Assembly: GCA_020632715.1 (NCBI GenBank)
Contig: JACKFA010000008.1
Coordinates: 186,001-250,000 of the forward strand
From: Deltaproteobacteria bacterium
GTDB taxonomy: Bacteria > Myxococcota_A > UBA9042 > PHBI01
Reading direction: 5' to 3'
DNA length: 64,000 nt
The notes beneath the pieces were generated by a model. The model saw nothing but the letters and a program-made list of their open reading frames with translations, ran no database searches and was not told the DNA's origin. Position numbers and translations under genes: made by a program. The stretch's first letter is position 1. Each line of letters starts with the position of its first letter. Shown one piece after another: positions 1 through 8,608 of the stretch.

Positions 1-1215
1 GACGTGCCCCGACGGGGGCACGAGCCGGCGCGAACCATCGGCCGTCTCCACATAGACCCAAGGGTAGTAGAACGCGGCGTACGCTGAGTCGAAGAGGAGG
101 CGCCACTGACTCGCGCGACGGTGGTCCACGGGGTCTGGCAGGTCGAGGATGGCGAAGCGCGTCTTCAGGCGCTCGCACTGCGTGATCATCGCTTGCTGGA
201 CGACCTCGACGTCCTTCTCGGTGCCGAAGCCGGCGCTCTTGTGGAGGCACCACATGAGATCTGGCGCGGCGAGGAGGTCGACCCCGTCGATGGCCTCGTA
301 GGCCGCGAGGCCGAAGCGCTCTTCGGGGCCGATGTTCGCCCCGATGAAGTCCTCGGCGGTGACCGTGAAGAGGCCGTCGGCGCCGCTCTCGAGGAAGCGC
401 TCCACGACGTCGACCGGCCGGTTCTCCGGCACCGCGGTCGAGCTGCGCTGGTCCTCGACCTGGATGATCTCGGACTGGGTGTTGATGATGCGCTCTACGT
501 ACTGATCGGACTGCGGCGAGAGCGTGAGGTTCGGGAACGACTCCGTCCGCATGCCGTACTTCACGTCGACCGTGAACTCGACCGGCTCGATGTACGTCGG
601 CGCGCCGGACCGGAACCCTTGGTCGAGCGGCTGCTCGCCGGACCAGGTGATGGTCTTGCCGGAGAGGTCGAGGATGGTCCGGTACGCCTCGCTCTGCCCG
701 TCGAAGATCTTCACGATCGTGCCGCGGGAGAGCCCGTGCGTGCTCTTGATGACGGCGGACGTGTCCCCCGCCGCGAGGTCGAGCGTGAGGAACGTCGAGA
801 CGCGCGGCTTCTGTCGGACGACCTGGACCCGGACCTCGTTGCCCCAGGCGCCCTCGTTGGCCGCGTAGATCGTGAGGGTCGTGCGGCCCTCGCCGTCCTT
901 CAGCTTCGTCTGCGCCATGCGCGCCGTCTCTTCGCCACGGCGTCGCACCATGTGCGCGATGCGGAGCACGTAGCAGTACTCGCCGCCGTTCTGGAAGAAG
1001 CCGCGGATGGCGTCGAAGAGGTACCCGCCCTCCTCGAGGTGTCCGTACACGTCGAGGAAGTGTGCCTCGGACGTGATCCTCACGGGCGTGTTCGTCGGCC
1101 CCCGGAGGGTCACGCCCACGAACCCCGGGATACCGGTCTTCCCGAGCTCGAGCGAGACGTAGCGTTTCTCGTCAGGGGCCTGGTAGACGCCAGGCGCGCG
1201 GAGCGCGTTCGACAC
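1..1215 (-). CDS. contractile tail sheath protein, second copy (3' end beyond window)
   Basis: The reading frame is open on the minus strand from a GTG at 1215 to base 1, so 405 residues are visible and the C-terminus lies outside. A GGAGGAA ribosome site sits 4 bases upstream of the GTG. The N-terminus begins SNALRAPGVYQ, the usual sheath opening (APGVY), followed by a GFVGV strand and FFQNGGEYCYVLR, which matches the FFNNGG...CFVLN stretch of the other sheath at 2549-3703. Near the visible end is AAFYYPWVYVE...RLVPPSG, the conserved sheath motif that precedes the C-terminal contraction domain. Sheath subunits polymerise around the inner tube and contract to drive it into a target. eCIS clusters commonly carry two or three sheath paralogues. 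This copy has a longer middle section than the other sheath. It is the last gene seen in the operon, which continues leftward. Confidence 0.9.
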   Translation of the reverse strand, partial: MSNALRAPGVYQAPDEKRYVSLELGKTGIPGFVGVTLRGPTNTPVRITSEAHFLDVYGHLEEGGYLFDAIRGFFQNGGEYCYVLRIAHMVRRRGEETARMAQTKLKDGEGRTTLTIYAANEGAWGNEVRVQVVRQKPRVSTFLTLDLAAGDTSAVIKSTHGLSRGTIVKIFDGQSEAYRTILDLSGKTITWSGEQPLDQGFRSGAPTYIEPVEFTVDVKYGMRTESFPNLTLSPQSDQYVERIINTQSEIIQVEDQRSSTAVPENRPVDVVERFLESGADGLFTVTAEDFIGANIGPEERFGLAAYEAIDGVDLLAAPDLMWCLHKSAGFGTEKDVEVVQQAMITQCERLKTRFAILDLPDPVDHRRASQWRLLFDSAYAAFYYPWVYVETADGSRRLVPPSGHV

Positions 1216-1261
1216 AGCCTTCCTCCGGGGCGGGAGCTCGCGGGGACACGAGCCGCGGGTC

Positions 1262-1289
1262 GACCCGGGCCGCGCATCCGGCCCGGGTC
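1262..1289 (-). other. GC-rich intergenic hairpin between DUF6760 gene and second sheath gene
   Basis: Bases 1262-1272 and 1279-1289 form a perfect 11-bp inverted repeat around a 6-base loop. No T-run follows on the minus strand, so it is not a standard intrinsic terminator. It may stabilise or partly attenuate the mRNA between the two genes. Confidence 0.4.
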
Positions 1290-1301
1290 ATCACTCTCAG
1301 T

Positions 1302-1466
1302 TCAGCGCTTGCGGGACTCGTTGATCTCCTTGTTGATCTCGGAGATCTCCTTCACCCACACCTGTCGCTCACGGTGTTCCATCGCGAGGATGTCGTCGAT
1401 GGACCAGTGAAAGTGGTACGCGATATACGCTACCTCCTGGTAGATGCGCTCCAGGGGGTAGCTCAC
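1302..1466 (-). CDS. DUF6760-like small tail protein (54 aa)
   Basis: Small gene starting with GTG at 1466; its start overlaps the stop of the tail-assembly gene as GTGA, implying translational coupling. The product opens SYPLERIYQEVAYIAYHFHW, then has EHRERQVWVKEI and a charged helical end rich in Glu, Asn and Lys. This is the pattern of the short DUF6760 proteins found right after the tail-assembly protein in eCIS and phage-tail clusters. By analogy with the two overlapping tail-assembly chaperones of contractile phages it may help load the tape measure or tube, but that role is inferred. The fixed position (tube, assembly protein, small protein) supports the call more than the sequence does. 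There are no membrane segments and no cysteines. Confidence 0.75.
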   Translation of the reverse strand: MSYPLERIYQEVAYIAYHFHWSIDDILAMEHRERQVWVKEISEINKEINESRKR

Positions 1467-1834
1467 GATTCCCCCAGGCCCGTCCCCATGTCGACCTCGA
1501 AGTCATGGCCGCAGGCGGGGCACTTCACCTTCACCGCGGACGTCCCCTCCTCGTTGATCTTCCGGTAGAAGTCCTGGAGGTACTGGAGGTCCGTCGAGTA
1601 GAGGTTCTCGATGACCGAGGGGTTGATGGACTTCATGTCTCCGAGCTTCGTGATGACGCGGCTCAGGAGGATGATGACCAGGTAGGCCCGGTTGTTCTGA
1701 ACGCGGTAGTCCTGGAGCGGCAGGATCTCGTCCTTCGCCGTCGCCAGGCGCATGATGCCCTTCTTGTGGATGTTGCCGTCGTTGTCTCGGTAGCCCTTGG
1801 GCAACTCGAACTCGAACTCGGTCTTGAACGCCAT
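1463..1834 (-). CDS. phage tail assembly protein (eCIS)
   Basis: 123 residues, ATG at 1834 with GGAG seven bases upstream. The N-terminus is FKTEFEFELPKGYRDNDGN, the beta-rich opening of the phage tail-assembly family. The middle is helical (YLVIILLSRVITKLG, then NLYSTDLQYLQDFYRKIN). The C-terminus carries CPACGHDFEVD, a CxxCG pair that could bind metal; this tail is common in eCIS versions. The protein is thought to act as an assembly chaperone and not to be part of the mature particle. It has its own predicted promoter (1879-1907) downstream of a terminator, so it can be expressed separately from sheath and tube. It is coupled by overlap to the 54-residue gene that follows. Confidence 0.85.
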   Translation of the reverse strand: MAFKTEFEFELPKGYRDNDGNIHKKGIMRLATAKDEILPLQDYRVQNNRAYLVIILLSRVITKLGDMKSINPSVIENLYSTDLQYLQDFYRKINEEGTSAVKVKCPACGHDFEVDMGTGLGES

Positions 1835-1878
1835 CGTTGCTCCACCTGCTCAACTGGACGATGTGGTGTCGGCGGCTA

Positions 1879-1907
1879 GGAATACCTCGCGCGCCGCCGG
1901 GTGACAA
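1879..1907 (-). promoter_or_regulatory. predicted sigma-70 promoter for distal eCIS genes
   Basis: On the minus strand TTGTCA (1902-1907) and TATTCC (1879-1884) are separated by exactly 17 bases. The element lies after a hairpin-plus-T-run terminator and 45 bases before the tail-assembly start codon. It would restart transcription for the assembly, DUF6760 and second sheath genes. Confidence 0.5.
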
Positions 1908-1958
1908 GGCCACCTCAGGCGCTTCCCGAGCGCGCCGTTGGCGCCTGCGCGGAGCGCC

Positions 1959-1996
1959 AAAAAAGAAACGGGCGGGACGCCTAAGCGACCCGCCCG
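1959..1996 (-). terminator. intrinsic terminator after the tube gene
   Basis: Read on the minus strand, an 8-bp GC stem (1989-1996 with 1969-1976), extended by a further 3 bp inside one mismatch, is followed at once by TTTCTTTTTT (1959-1968). This is a textbook rho-independent terminator, 36 bases past the tube stop codon. It separates the cap-sheath-tube block from the assembly genes. Confidence 0.8.
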
Positions 1997-2032
1997 CCGG
2001 TACCCGAAGGTACGTCTCTCAGCGAAGAGAGA

Positions 2033-2464
2033 TCAGCCCTTCTCGATCTTCTCGACCGCGAGCTCGAGCTCCTCGACGTTCACGTCGGTGCCCTTGCCGT
2101 CGAGCGTGAAGCCCTTCCACTTGCTCGGCCACGCCTCGAAGAAGTTGTAGCGCGTGATCTCCGTGCCGTCGTCGGCGCAGAGGATGACCGAGCCGGCCTT
2201 GCGCTCGATCTTGCCGTCGATGACGGCCTTGCGCCAGTCCCAGAGCTCCGTGGTGTTGATGTAGCCGCGCTTCAGCACGATGTTGCTGTACTTGGTGCGG
2301 CCCGGGCGCTTGCGGAGGATGATGTCGTCACCATCCTGGTACTCGACGATCTCGGTCTCGGAGTCGAGGCCCTCGACGTTCCGGAACGCGCCGGTGGTGA
2401 CGCCCTCGATCTCCACCTTGAAGTTGAAGTTGCCAATGTGATCGTGCTGACGACGATTCGGCAT
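2033..2464 (-). CDS. inner tail tube protein (T4 gp19-like)
   Basis: 143 residues from the ATG at 2464, chosen over an upstream in-frame start at 2509 because GGAGG lies nine bases before it and because family members begin close to an IGNFNFKVEIEG strand. That strand, AFRNVEGLDSETE, and KRGYINTTELWDW...VIDG are typical of contractile-tail tube subunits of the gp19/Hcp-like fold. Hexameric rings stack into the tube that carries cargo and is pushed through the target envelope. The gene follows the first sheath by 84 bases and is followed by a strong terminator, as expected for an abundant structural subunit. The predicted C-terminus is acidic and helical. Confidence 0.92.
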   Translation of the reverse strand: MPNRRQHDHIGNFNFKVEIEGVTTGAFRNVEGLDSETEIVEYQDGDDIILRKRPGRTKYSNIVLKRGYINTTELWDWRKAVIDGKIERKAGSVILCADDGTEITRYNFFEAWPSKWKGFTLDGKGTDVNVEELELAVEKIEKG

Positions 2465-2548
2465 TTTCCTAGCCTCCAAAAATCCGACCCGGTTCGGGAC
2501 TCTGGGCACCCCCCAGGGCCCCTACCCGGATCTTTCTTCAAACAGTGA

Positions 2549-3703
<1,155 letters not shown>

Positions 3704-3826
3704 TTTTGGTGTTGCTCCTTCTAGGTCGCGCTGTCTCGCGCTTGGTTTCCCCAGAGCGGGGTCTCAACACCGGCCCACGAAGTAGGCGTAGCGAATTGGC
3801 TAGGGGTTCTTGCGGAGCCCGATCGC

Positions 3827-4420
3827 TCAGCGCGACCGAGTGACAGCAAGATCCTTGCCAGTCACGCGACGGATCTCCGGCGACCTCCGATCGGACTCGA
3901 TACGGAAGCGCACGAAGTAGTACACCGCAGGCCGGATCTCCTCATTCATGCTGCGCCAGAAGCTCAGCACATCGTTAAAGTCGTATTGCAGGTTGGGGTA
4001 GACGTTGACCTTGTCGTCGGGGAAGAAGCTCTCCCCCTTGAGCTGCTCGCCCGTGAGAATCGGGTTCTCGAGCAGCGTCTTCACGGCCAGGCCCGTCAGG
4101 AGGTTCTCCTCCGCAGGCGAGTTGCCCCAGACGCTGATGATGTAGTTCGCCAGCATGTGGACGGGGGCGTCGCGGTAGTACTCCACGATCCGCCCGTCCT
4201 TCAGATAGGACGAGACCAGCGTCTCCGTGCGCTCGCGGTACCGCTGGTCGAAGGCCAGGTGGTACATGTAGCAGTTCACGGTCGGCAGGTTCTTGATGTT
4301 GTCCTTCTTGGGCTTGTCCACGGACACGTTGACCGTGGTGAAACCCGCCGCCTTGAAGGACTCCTCGAAGAGGACCTTGATGGACTCCCCGATGTCCTTG
4401 ATGACTTCGAACTGACTCAT
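3827..4420 (-). CDS. DUF4255 (Pvc16/Afp16-like) tail terminator/cap protein
   Basis: 197 residues from the ATG at 4420. An ATG at 4453 is also in frame with GAGGA only one base away, but the family usually starts just before a VIKDIGESI-like helix, so the shorter form is preferred. The fold signature is FEVIKDIGESIKVLFEE, then NVSVDKP, LPTVNCYMYHLAFDQRYRER and VHMLANYIISVWG. In characterised eCIS particles this family caps the sheath/tube at the end away from the baseplate and fixes tail length. The gene is first in the operon, with a predicted promoter about 70 bases upstream. The C-terminus is basic and arginine-rich (RRSPEIRRVTGKD). Confidence 0.85.
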   Translation of the reverse strand: MSQFEVIKDIGESIKVLFEESFKAAGFTTVNVSVDKPKKDNIKNLPTVNCYMYHLAFDQRYRERTETLVSSYLKDGRIVEYYRDAPVHMLANYIISVWGNSPAEENLLTGLAVKTLLENPILTGEQLKGESFFPDDKVNVYPNLQYDFNDVLSFWRSMNEEIRPAVYYFVRFRIESDRRSPEIRRVTGKDLAVTRSR

Positions 4421-4493
4421 CGTGAACCCGCCCGGGCGCTGCCCGAGGCGCATGTCCTCGTCGATCTTTGGGGTTGCTCAACCAAGTGGGCGG

Positions 4494-4523
4494 ACGCTAG
4501 CACAGCGATTTTCGGGGTGTCAA
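4494..4523 (-). promoter_or_regulatory. predicted promoter of the eCIS operon
   Basis: On the minus strand a perfect TTGACA (4518-4523) is followed after 18 bases by TAGCGT (4494-4499). The transcript would start near 4487 and have a leader of about 70 bases. One copy of a repeated 10-mer lies in the spacer, as an operator might. Confidence 0.5.
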
Positions 4524-4571
4524 ACGCACCCAAGCCACCGAACCCATTGAGCAATCCGCGATTTTCGCGGG
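4505..4571. repeat. two copies of a 10-mer around the eCIS promoter
   Basis: GCGATTTTCG occurs at about 4505-4514, between the -10 and -35 boxes, and again at about 4558-4567. The second copy is embedded in a perfect 6-bp inverted repeat with a 3-base loop (4556-4570). Same-orientation copies flanking a promoter in an otherwise GC-rich spacer suggest a regulator site. Confidence 0.4.
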
Positions 4572-4697
4572 CGGCGCCTCGAACTTTTTTTTGAAGGGGT
4601 GTCGATTGCGCGGCGTCGCACCGCGACTGGGTTTCGTGCGGGTCTGCCGACCTGGAGACACCTGTCCCCAGGTGAGGGCAATCGACCCCAGTTGGAG

Positions 4698-5156
4698 CTA
4701 CCAGTCCGGAGTCGGCGTACCGCCGCCGTCACCCAGGTGGATCTCGTAGGTGTAGACGCTCGCGCCGTCGCTCGCGACGAGCTCGAGATAGTAGTTGCCC
4801 GCCGCGACCTTCACCGGGCCGAGCGCCTCCTGGCGCTGCCCCTTCGTGTGCTTCATCGACTCGAGCTTCTGCCCGAGCTCGTCCCGGAGCGTCACGGTCG
4901 CGCTGATGGAGGGCTCGTCCCACCAGAGCTTCACGACGAGCTTGCCGCCGTCCTCGAGCGTGAACTTCTTCCAGTCGGTGTTGTCGCCCTGGGTGGCGCT
5001 CAGGCGGTCGTCGAGGGTGACCTCGGCCGCGATCTCGCGCGCTTCGCCGCGGGTGCCGTCGCCGCCCGTCTGCTCGTCGAAGTCGAAGCCTCCGCAGGCC
5101 GACAGCGACAGGATGCCCGGGACCGCCATAGCGAGCGCGAGGAGACGTCTGCGCAT
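4698..5156 (-). CDS. predicted lipoprotein with PPC-like beta-sandwich
   Basis: 152 residues from the ATG at 5156, which has AGGAGAG upstream; longer in-frame starts would destroy the signal peptide. The N-terminus MRRRLLALAMAVPGILSLSAC is a lipoprotein signal, lipidation predicted on the Cys of LSAC. The mature part has TQGDNTDWKKFTL, GGKLVVKLWWDE, TVTLRDELGQ and GNYYLELVASDGASVYTYEIHLG, the alternating strands and DxxWxxF opening of bacterial pre-peptidase C-terminal (PPC)-type domains. It is probably envelope-bound with no catalytic role visible. The gene diverges from the ECF sigma gene across about 90 bases, so the two may share regulation. It follows no obvious partner. Confidence 0.75.
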   Translation of the reverse strand: MRRRLLALAMAVPGILSLSACGGFDFDEQTGGDGTRGEAREIAAEVTLDDRLSATQGDNTDWKKFTLEDGGKLVVKLWWDEPSISATVTLRDELGQKLESMKHTKGQRQEALGPVKVAAGNYYLELVASDGASVYTYEIHLGDGGGTPTPDW

Positions 5157-5210
5157 CGTGCTCTCCTTCCTTCGAACGTGGTGCGTTGGGGTGTCGTTGT
5201 ACAATGCGAG

Positions 5211-5235
5211 GGAACTTTTGGCGACGGGAGACGTC
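5211..5235 (+). promoter_or_regulatory. ECF-type promoter in front of its own sigma gene
   Basis: GGAAC (5211-5215) is followed by exactly 16 bases and CGTC (5232-5235). GGAAC-N16-CGTC is the classical promoter recognised by many group-4 (ECF) sigma factors, which usually activate their own genes. Transcription would begin close to the sigma start codon at 5249, giving a very short leader. Confidence 0.7.
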
Positions 5236-5248
5236 TCTAGACGCTGGC

Positions 5249-5896
5249 ATGACGGACCCACTACGACGAGCCGACAGGGCCCCCTCGGGGCGTGAGCGCG
5301 ACGAGCGACTCGTGGCGCGCTGCCTCGAGCGCGCGCCCGGGGCCTGGGACGAGCTCGTCGACCGCTACTCACGCCTCATCTTCGGCGTCGTCTACGAGAC
5401 CCTCCGCCGCCACGGCGCGAGCTGTGCGCCCGATCAGGTCGATGAGCTCTTCCACGCGACCTTCCTCGCGCTCATCGACCGGGACCAGCGGCGCCTCCGG
5501 CACTGGGGTGGGCGCTGCTCCCTCGCCTCCTGGCTCCGGGTCGTGACGGTGTCGGTGGTCATCGACGCGCTCCGGAAGCGCCGCGCGTTCGCGCCGATAC
5601 CGGAGGAGGACGCAGGGCCCGTCATCGACGCGCTCGTCGACCCCGGGGACGCCGCGCAGGAGCGGCTCCTCGCCTTCGAGCGCGGCGGCGCCGTGCGGCG
5701 CGCGATGCGTCGCCTGAGCGAGACGGATCAGGCGCTGCTCACGATGCTCTTCGTCGACGACCTCGCGCCAGGCGCCATCGCCGAGCGCCTCGGGATCCTG
5801 CCGGGCGCGGTCTACACCCGGAAGAACCGGGCCCTCGCGCGCCTACGCGACGCGCTCGCCGCCGTGGAGGACGAGGATGAGCGGGGGAGCGGGTGA
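5249..5896 (+). CDS. ECF-family RNA polymerase sigma factor
   Basis: 215 residues from the ATG at 5249; a longer frame exists but would include the promoter. Region 2 is seen in WDELVDRYSRLIFGVVYETL, then VDELFHATFLALIDRDQRRL and WGGRCSLASWLRVVTVSVVID. Region 4 is LSETDQALLTMLFVDDLAPG followed by AIAERLGILPGAVYTRKNRA, a helix-turn-helix that reads the -35 box. There is no region 1 or 3, hence group 4. A matching ECF promoter lies just upstream, so positive autoregulation is likely. Downstream on the same strand are an unknown soluble protein and two CHAT proteins. No classical membrane anti-sigma (zinc-finger plus one TM) is present; the neighbour at 5983 is the only candidate. Confidence 0.9.
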   Translation: MTDPLRRADRAPSGRERDERLVARCLERAPGAWDELVDRYSRLIFGVVYETLRRHGASCAPDQVDELFHATFLALIDRDQRRLRHWGGRCSLASWLRVVTVSVVIDALRKRRAFAPIPEEDAGPVIDALVDPGDAAQERLLAFERGGAVRRAMRRLSETDQALLTMLFVDDLAPGAIAERLGILPGAVYTRKNRALARLRDALAAVEDEDERGSG

Positions 5897-5982
5897 GATC
5901 CCGGACGCTCGCGCGTCACTTGGCCCGAAGGCCTCCCGCGCGCGCCGCGCGGTGACCGCGCAGCCCACCTGAGAGGGTGCCG

Positions 5983-6558
5983 ATGACTCGAGACGACGAC
6001 CACGCACCGAAGCCCCTCGACGCGCTCGAGGCCCAGCTCGCGGCCCCGCGAGACCCGGGGCTCGCCCAGGCGCTCGCGAGCGCCTACGACAGTGAGGAGG
6101 CGTTCCCGAACGGCGCTCGTGGCGCCCGCCTCCTCTCCCGCGCCCGACAGCTCGGATCGCCCTCGCTCCCGCTCGCGGCCCTCGTCGTCCGGCGACTCGC
6201 CCGCGCGCTCGAGGTGGCCCACTGGACCGGGATCCGCCCCGAGCCGGTCGCGATCCGCGGCGCGCTCGACGGCGGCGTGCTCGTCCGGGAGCGGCTCGGC
6301 GCGCACGAGGTCGTCGCCCACGTCGCCGAGGCCGCGAACGCCCGCTTCATCGTGACGCTCGACGTCCTCGGGGCGTCGTCGAGCGGTCGCCTCCGCGCGA
6401 CCCTCGTCCGCGAGGGGCGTGAGCTCGCGAGCGAGCTCCTCCGGGGGGACCGTTGGCTCCTCCCTCCGCTCGCTGTCGGGCACTACCGCGTCGCGTTCGT
6501 CGGGAACGACGGGCCGGTCGGCAACCTTGACCTGAGTTTCGAGGACGCGGCAGCATGA
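5983..6558 (+). CDS. unknown soluble protein in the ECF-CHAT operon
   Basis: 191 residues from the ATG at 5983, with GAGAGG six bases upstream; a GTG two codons earlier is a poorer choice. I do not recognise a family. The N-terminal half is helical and Ala/Leu/Arg-rich (LDALEAQLAAPRD, LARALEVAHWTG). The C-terminal half looks like a small beta domain: RFIVTLDVLGASSSGRLRAT, then LVREGRELASELL and HYRVAFVGND. There is no signal peptide, TM segment or cysteine. It lies 86 bases after the sigma gene and 22 bases before the first CHAT gene, so cotranscription is likely. It might regulate the sigma factor or serve the CHAT protein; neither can be shown. Confidence 0.75.
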   Translation: MTRDDDHAPKPLDALEAQLAAPRDPGLAQALASAYDSEEAFPNGARGARLLSRARQLGSPSLPLAALVVRRLARALEVAHWTGIRPEPVAIRGALDGGVLVRERLGAHEVVAHVAEAANARFIVTLDVLGASSSGRLRATLVREGRELASELLRGDRWLLPPLAVGHYRVAFVGNDGPVGNLDLSFEDAAA

Positions 6559-6580
6559 GGGTTCTGGGAGGCGACGCGCC

Positions 6581-8608
6581 GTGAAGCAGCTCAATCGCCT
6601 GACGCTCGACGTGAGCCTCACCGAGGGGCAGCTGTGCACGAGCGTCCAGCGCTCCGGGCCCGCGGCGGCCCCCATCCAGACGCGCGCCACGCGCCCGGTC
6701 GCGCTCGCGCGCGTGCGCGAGATCCACGATCAGATGGCGGCCGTCCTGAACCGCGCGAACCGCTGGGGGGACCTCGACCGCGGCTCCCACGAGCTCCTGC
6801 GCCAGCACGGCCAGCTCCTGTTCGACGAGCTGCTCCCGGGGCCGGTCAAGCAGATCCTGCGCGGGCTCGAGGGGGGCGAGGTCACCCTCGTGCTCGACGA
6901 GGCCCTCGTCTTCGTGCCCTGGGAGCTCATGCACACCGGCGTCGGCTTCCTCGGGCTCGATCACGCGGTCGGCCGCGTGATCCGCACGGGCCGCGCCGTC
7001 GTCGGCGCGCCTCGCCCCGAGCCCGACGGCGCCTGGCGCATGCTCATCCTCTGCGATCCCCGCGGCGACCTGATGGGCTCCTACCTCGAGGGCATCACCC
7101 TCCGCGACGAGCTCGACACCTCGCGCGCGCGCTTCGACGTCGATCTCCGCGGCTCCGAGGTCGGGACGAGCGAGGTGAAGCGCCTGCTCCGCGAGTACGA
7201 TCTGATACACTTCGCCGGGCACGCCGAGATCCACCACGACCGCCCCGCCGACACCGGCTGGCTCCTGAGCGACGGCGTGCTCTCCCCGGGCGACCTCCTC
7301 GACCTCGCGGGCGGCCCCTCCTTCCCTCGCGTCGTCTTCTCCAACGCCTGCCGCTCCGGGACCGTCGAGGGCCCCCTCGTCGCCTCGAGCCAGGGCGAGG
7401 CGATCTTCTCGCTCGCGAACGCGTTCCTCCTCGCGGGCGTCCGCCACTACGTCGGCACCCTCTGGGACGTGCCCGACGAGCCGGCCTGTCACTTCGCCCT
7501 CGCCTACTACGACCGCCTGATCGCCGGCGCCGGGCACGGGGAGGCCGTGCGCGCCGCGCGCTGGGCCCTCCGCGACCGCTATGGTCCGGAGACCGTGCTC
7601 TGGGCGAGCTACGTGCTCTACGGCGCCCCGGCCGCGAGCGCTTTCCCTGCCTCCGCCGTCGGCGCGCCGGCCGTCGCCGAGGTCGCCCTCGAGGTCCCGC
7701 GCGCCACCACGCGGCCGAGCCTCCGCGCCCACGCGCCGGTCGGCGGGCGCCCGCGGCCCGCCACCACCCGCGTCCGCGGCAGCGCGCGTGCCATCGCGCT
7801 CGAGGCCCCGGCCCTCGACGAGGCCGCGGTCTGGCTCCGGCGGCTCGCGCCCGCCGCTGGCTTCGTCGCGGTGGCTCTCGTGGCGTTCCTCGCCTGGTGG
7901 CTCTCCCGCCCGGCCGCCGTCGAGGCCCGCGTCATCGACGGCCCGGTCGTCGCCTCCGATGTGGTCGCGAGCTTCCCCGCGCCGCGCGAGGTCGCCGCCG
8001 TGCCGGAGGGACCGCGCGTCGCCGAGGCCCCGGCCGTACCCGCCGCCGGCCAGACCGCCCCCGCGGCCGAGCTCGTCATCCTCGCGCAGGGCGACGCGGG
8101 CTCGGGCGAGCGCGCCGAACCCATCCCGCTGGCGCCCGGCGCCGCCCTCGCGTCGGGCGACAACTTCCAGCTCCGCTTCCGCCTCCCGCACCCCGGGCAG
8201 GTCACGATCTGGCACATCGCGTCGCAGGGCGGCGTCCAGCGCGTCCACCCCGCGCAGGGCGACGCCGCGCGCGTCGACCACGTCGGCTGGAACGTGCTCC
8301 CGAGCCGCGACACCTTCTACTTCCTCGACGAACGCCGCGGCACCGAGCGCTTCGTGCTCGCCTGGAGCGCGACGCAGGCCCCCTCGGCGCAGGACGTCAC
8401 CGACGAGCTCGCGCCCCTCGCGAACGAGCTCACGCAGCTCCGGCGCGCCGCGCCCCGGCCGATGGTGCTCCGCGGCCTCGGCGGCACGCGGGTCGCCGAT
8501 CCGTCCGTCGACGTGCCCGCCAGGGAGCGTGAGATCATCGGCGCGATCCTCGACGTCCTCGCGGCGCGCTACGACGACGTCCGCGTCGTGGAGCTCGGCC
8601 ACCAGTGA
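6581..8608 (+). CDS. CHAT-domain protein with TM segment and DUF4384-like C-terminus
   Basis: 675 residues, GTG at 6581 after GGGAGG. Residues about 40-350 are a CHAT (caspase-HetF-associated) peptidase-like domain: VLDEALVFVPWELMH, then the His motif HFAGHAE (His214) and the Cys motif FSNACRSG (Cys257), followed by GVRHYVGTLWDVPD and ASYVLYG. Both catalytic residues are intact. A Pro/Ala/Arg-rich linker leads to one TM segment (about 426-442, GFVAVALVAFLAWWL) preceded by Arg-Arg, predicting an inside N-terminus. The C-terminal part, about 497-670, has LASGDNFQLRFRLPHPGQV and WHIASQGGVQRVHP, like DUF4384 sensor domains. Known CHAT proteins cleave specific protein partners. Its stop overlaps the next gene by 4 bases. 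Confidence 0.88.
   Translation: MKQLNRLTLDVSLTEGQLCTSVQRSGPAAAPIQTRATRPVALARVREIHDQMAAVLNRANRWGDLDRGSHELLRQHGQLLFDELLPGPVKQILRGLEGGEVTLVLDEALVFVPWELMHTGVGFLGLDHAVGRVIRTGRAVVGAPRPEPDGAWRMLILCDPRGDLMGSYLEGITLRDELDTSRARFDVDLRGSEVGTSEVKRLLREYDLIHFAGHAEIHHDRPADTGWLLSDGVLSPGDLLDLAGGPSFPRVVFSNACRSGTVEGPLVASSQGEAIFSLANAFLLAGVRHYVGTLWDVPDEPACHFALAYYDRLIAGAGHGEAVRAARWALRDRYGPETVLWASYVLYGAPAASAFPASAVGAPAVAEVALEVPRATTRPSLRAHAPVGGRPRPATTRVRGSARAIALEAPALDEAAVWLRRLAPAAGFVAVALVAFLAWWLSRPAAVEARVIDGPVVASDVVASFPAPREVAAVPEGPRVAEAPAVPAAGQTAPAAELVILAQGDAGSGERAEPIPLAPGAALASGDNFQLRFRLPHPGQVTIWHIASQGGVQRVHPAQGDAARVDHVGWNVLPSRDTFYFLDERRGTERFVLAWSATQAPSAQDVTDELAPLANELTQLRRAAPRPMVLRGLGGTRVADPSVDVPAREREIIGAILDVLAARYDDVRVVELGHQ

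Noticed and set aside
4421..4453. Longer N-terminus for the DUF4255 gene
   Set aside because: The ribosome-like site is only one base from that ATG, and the extra residues do not fit the family start.
4659..4674. CACCTG-TCCC-CAGGTG hairpin as a terminator of the lipoprotein gene
   Set aside because: The stem is only 6 bp and has no T-run.
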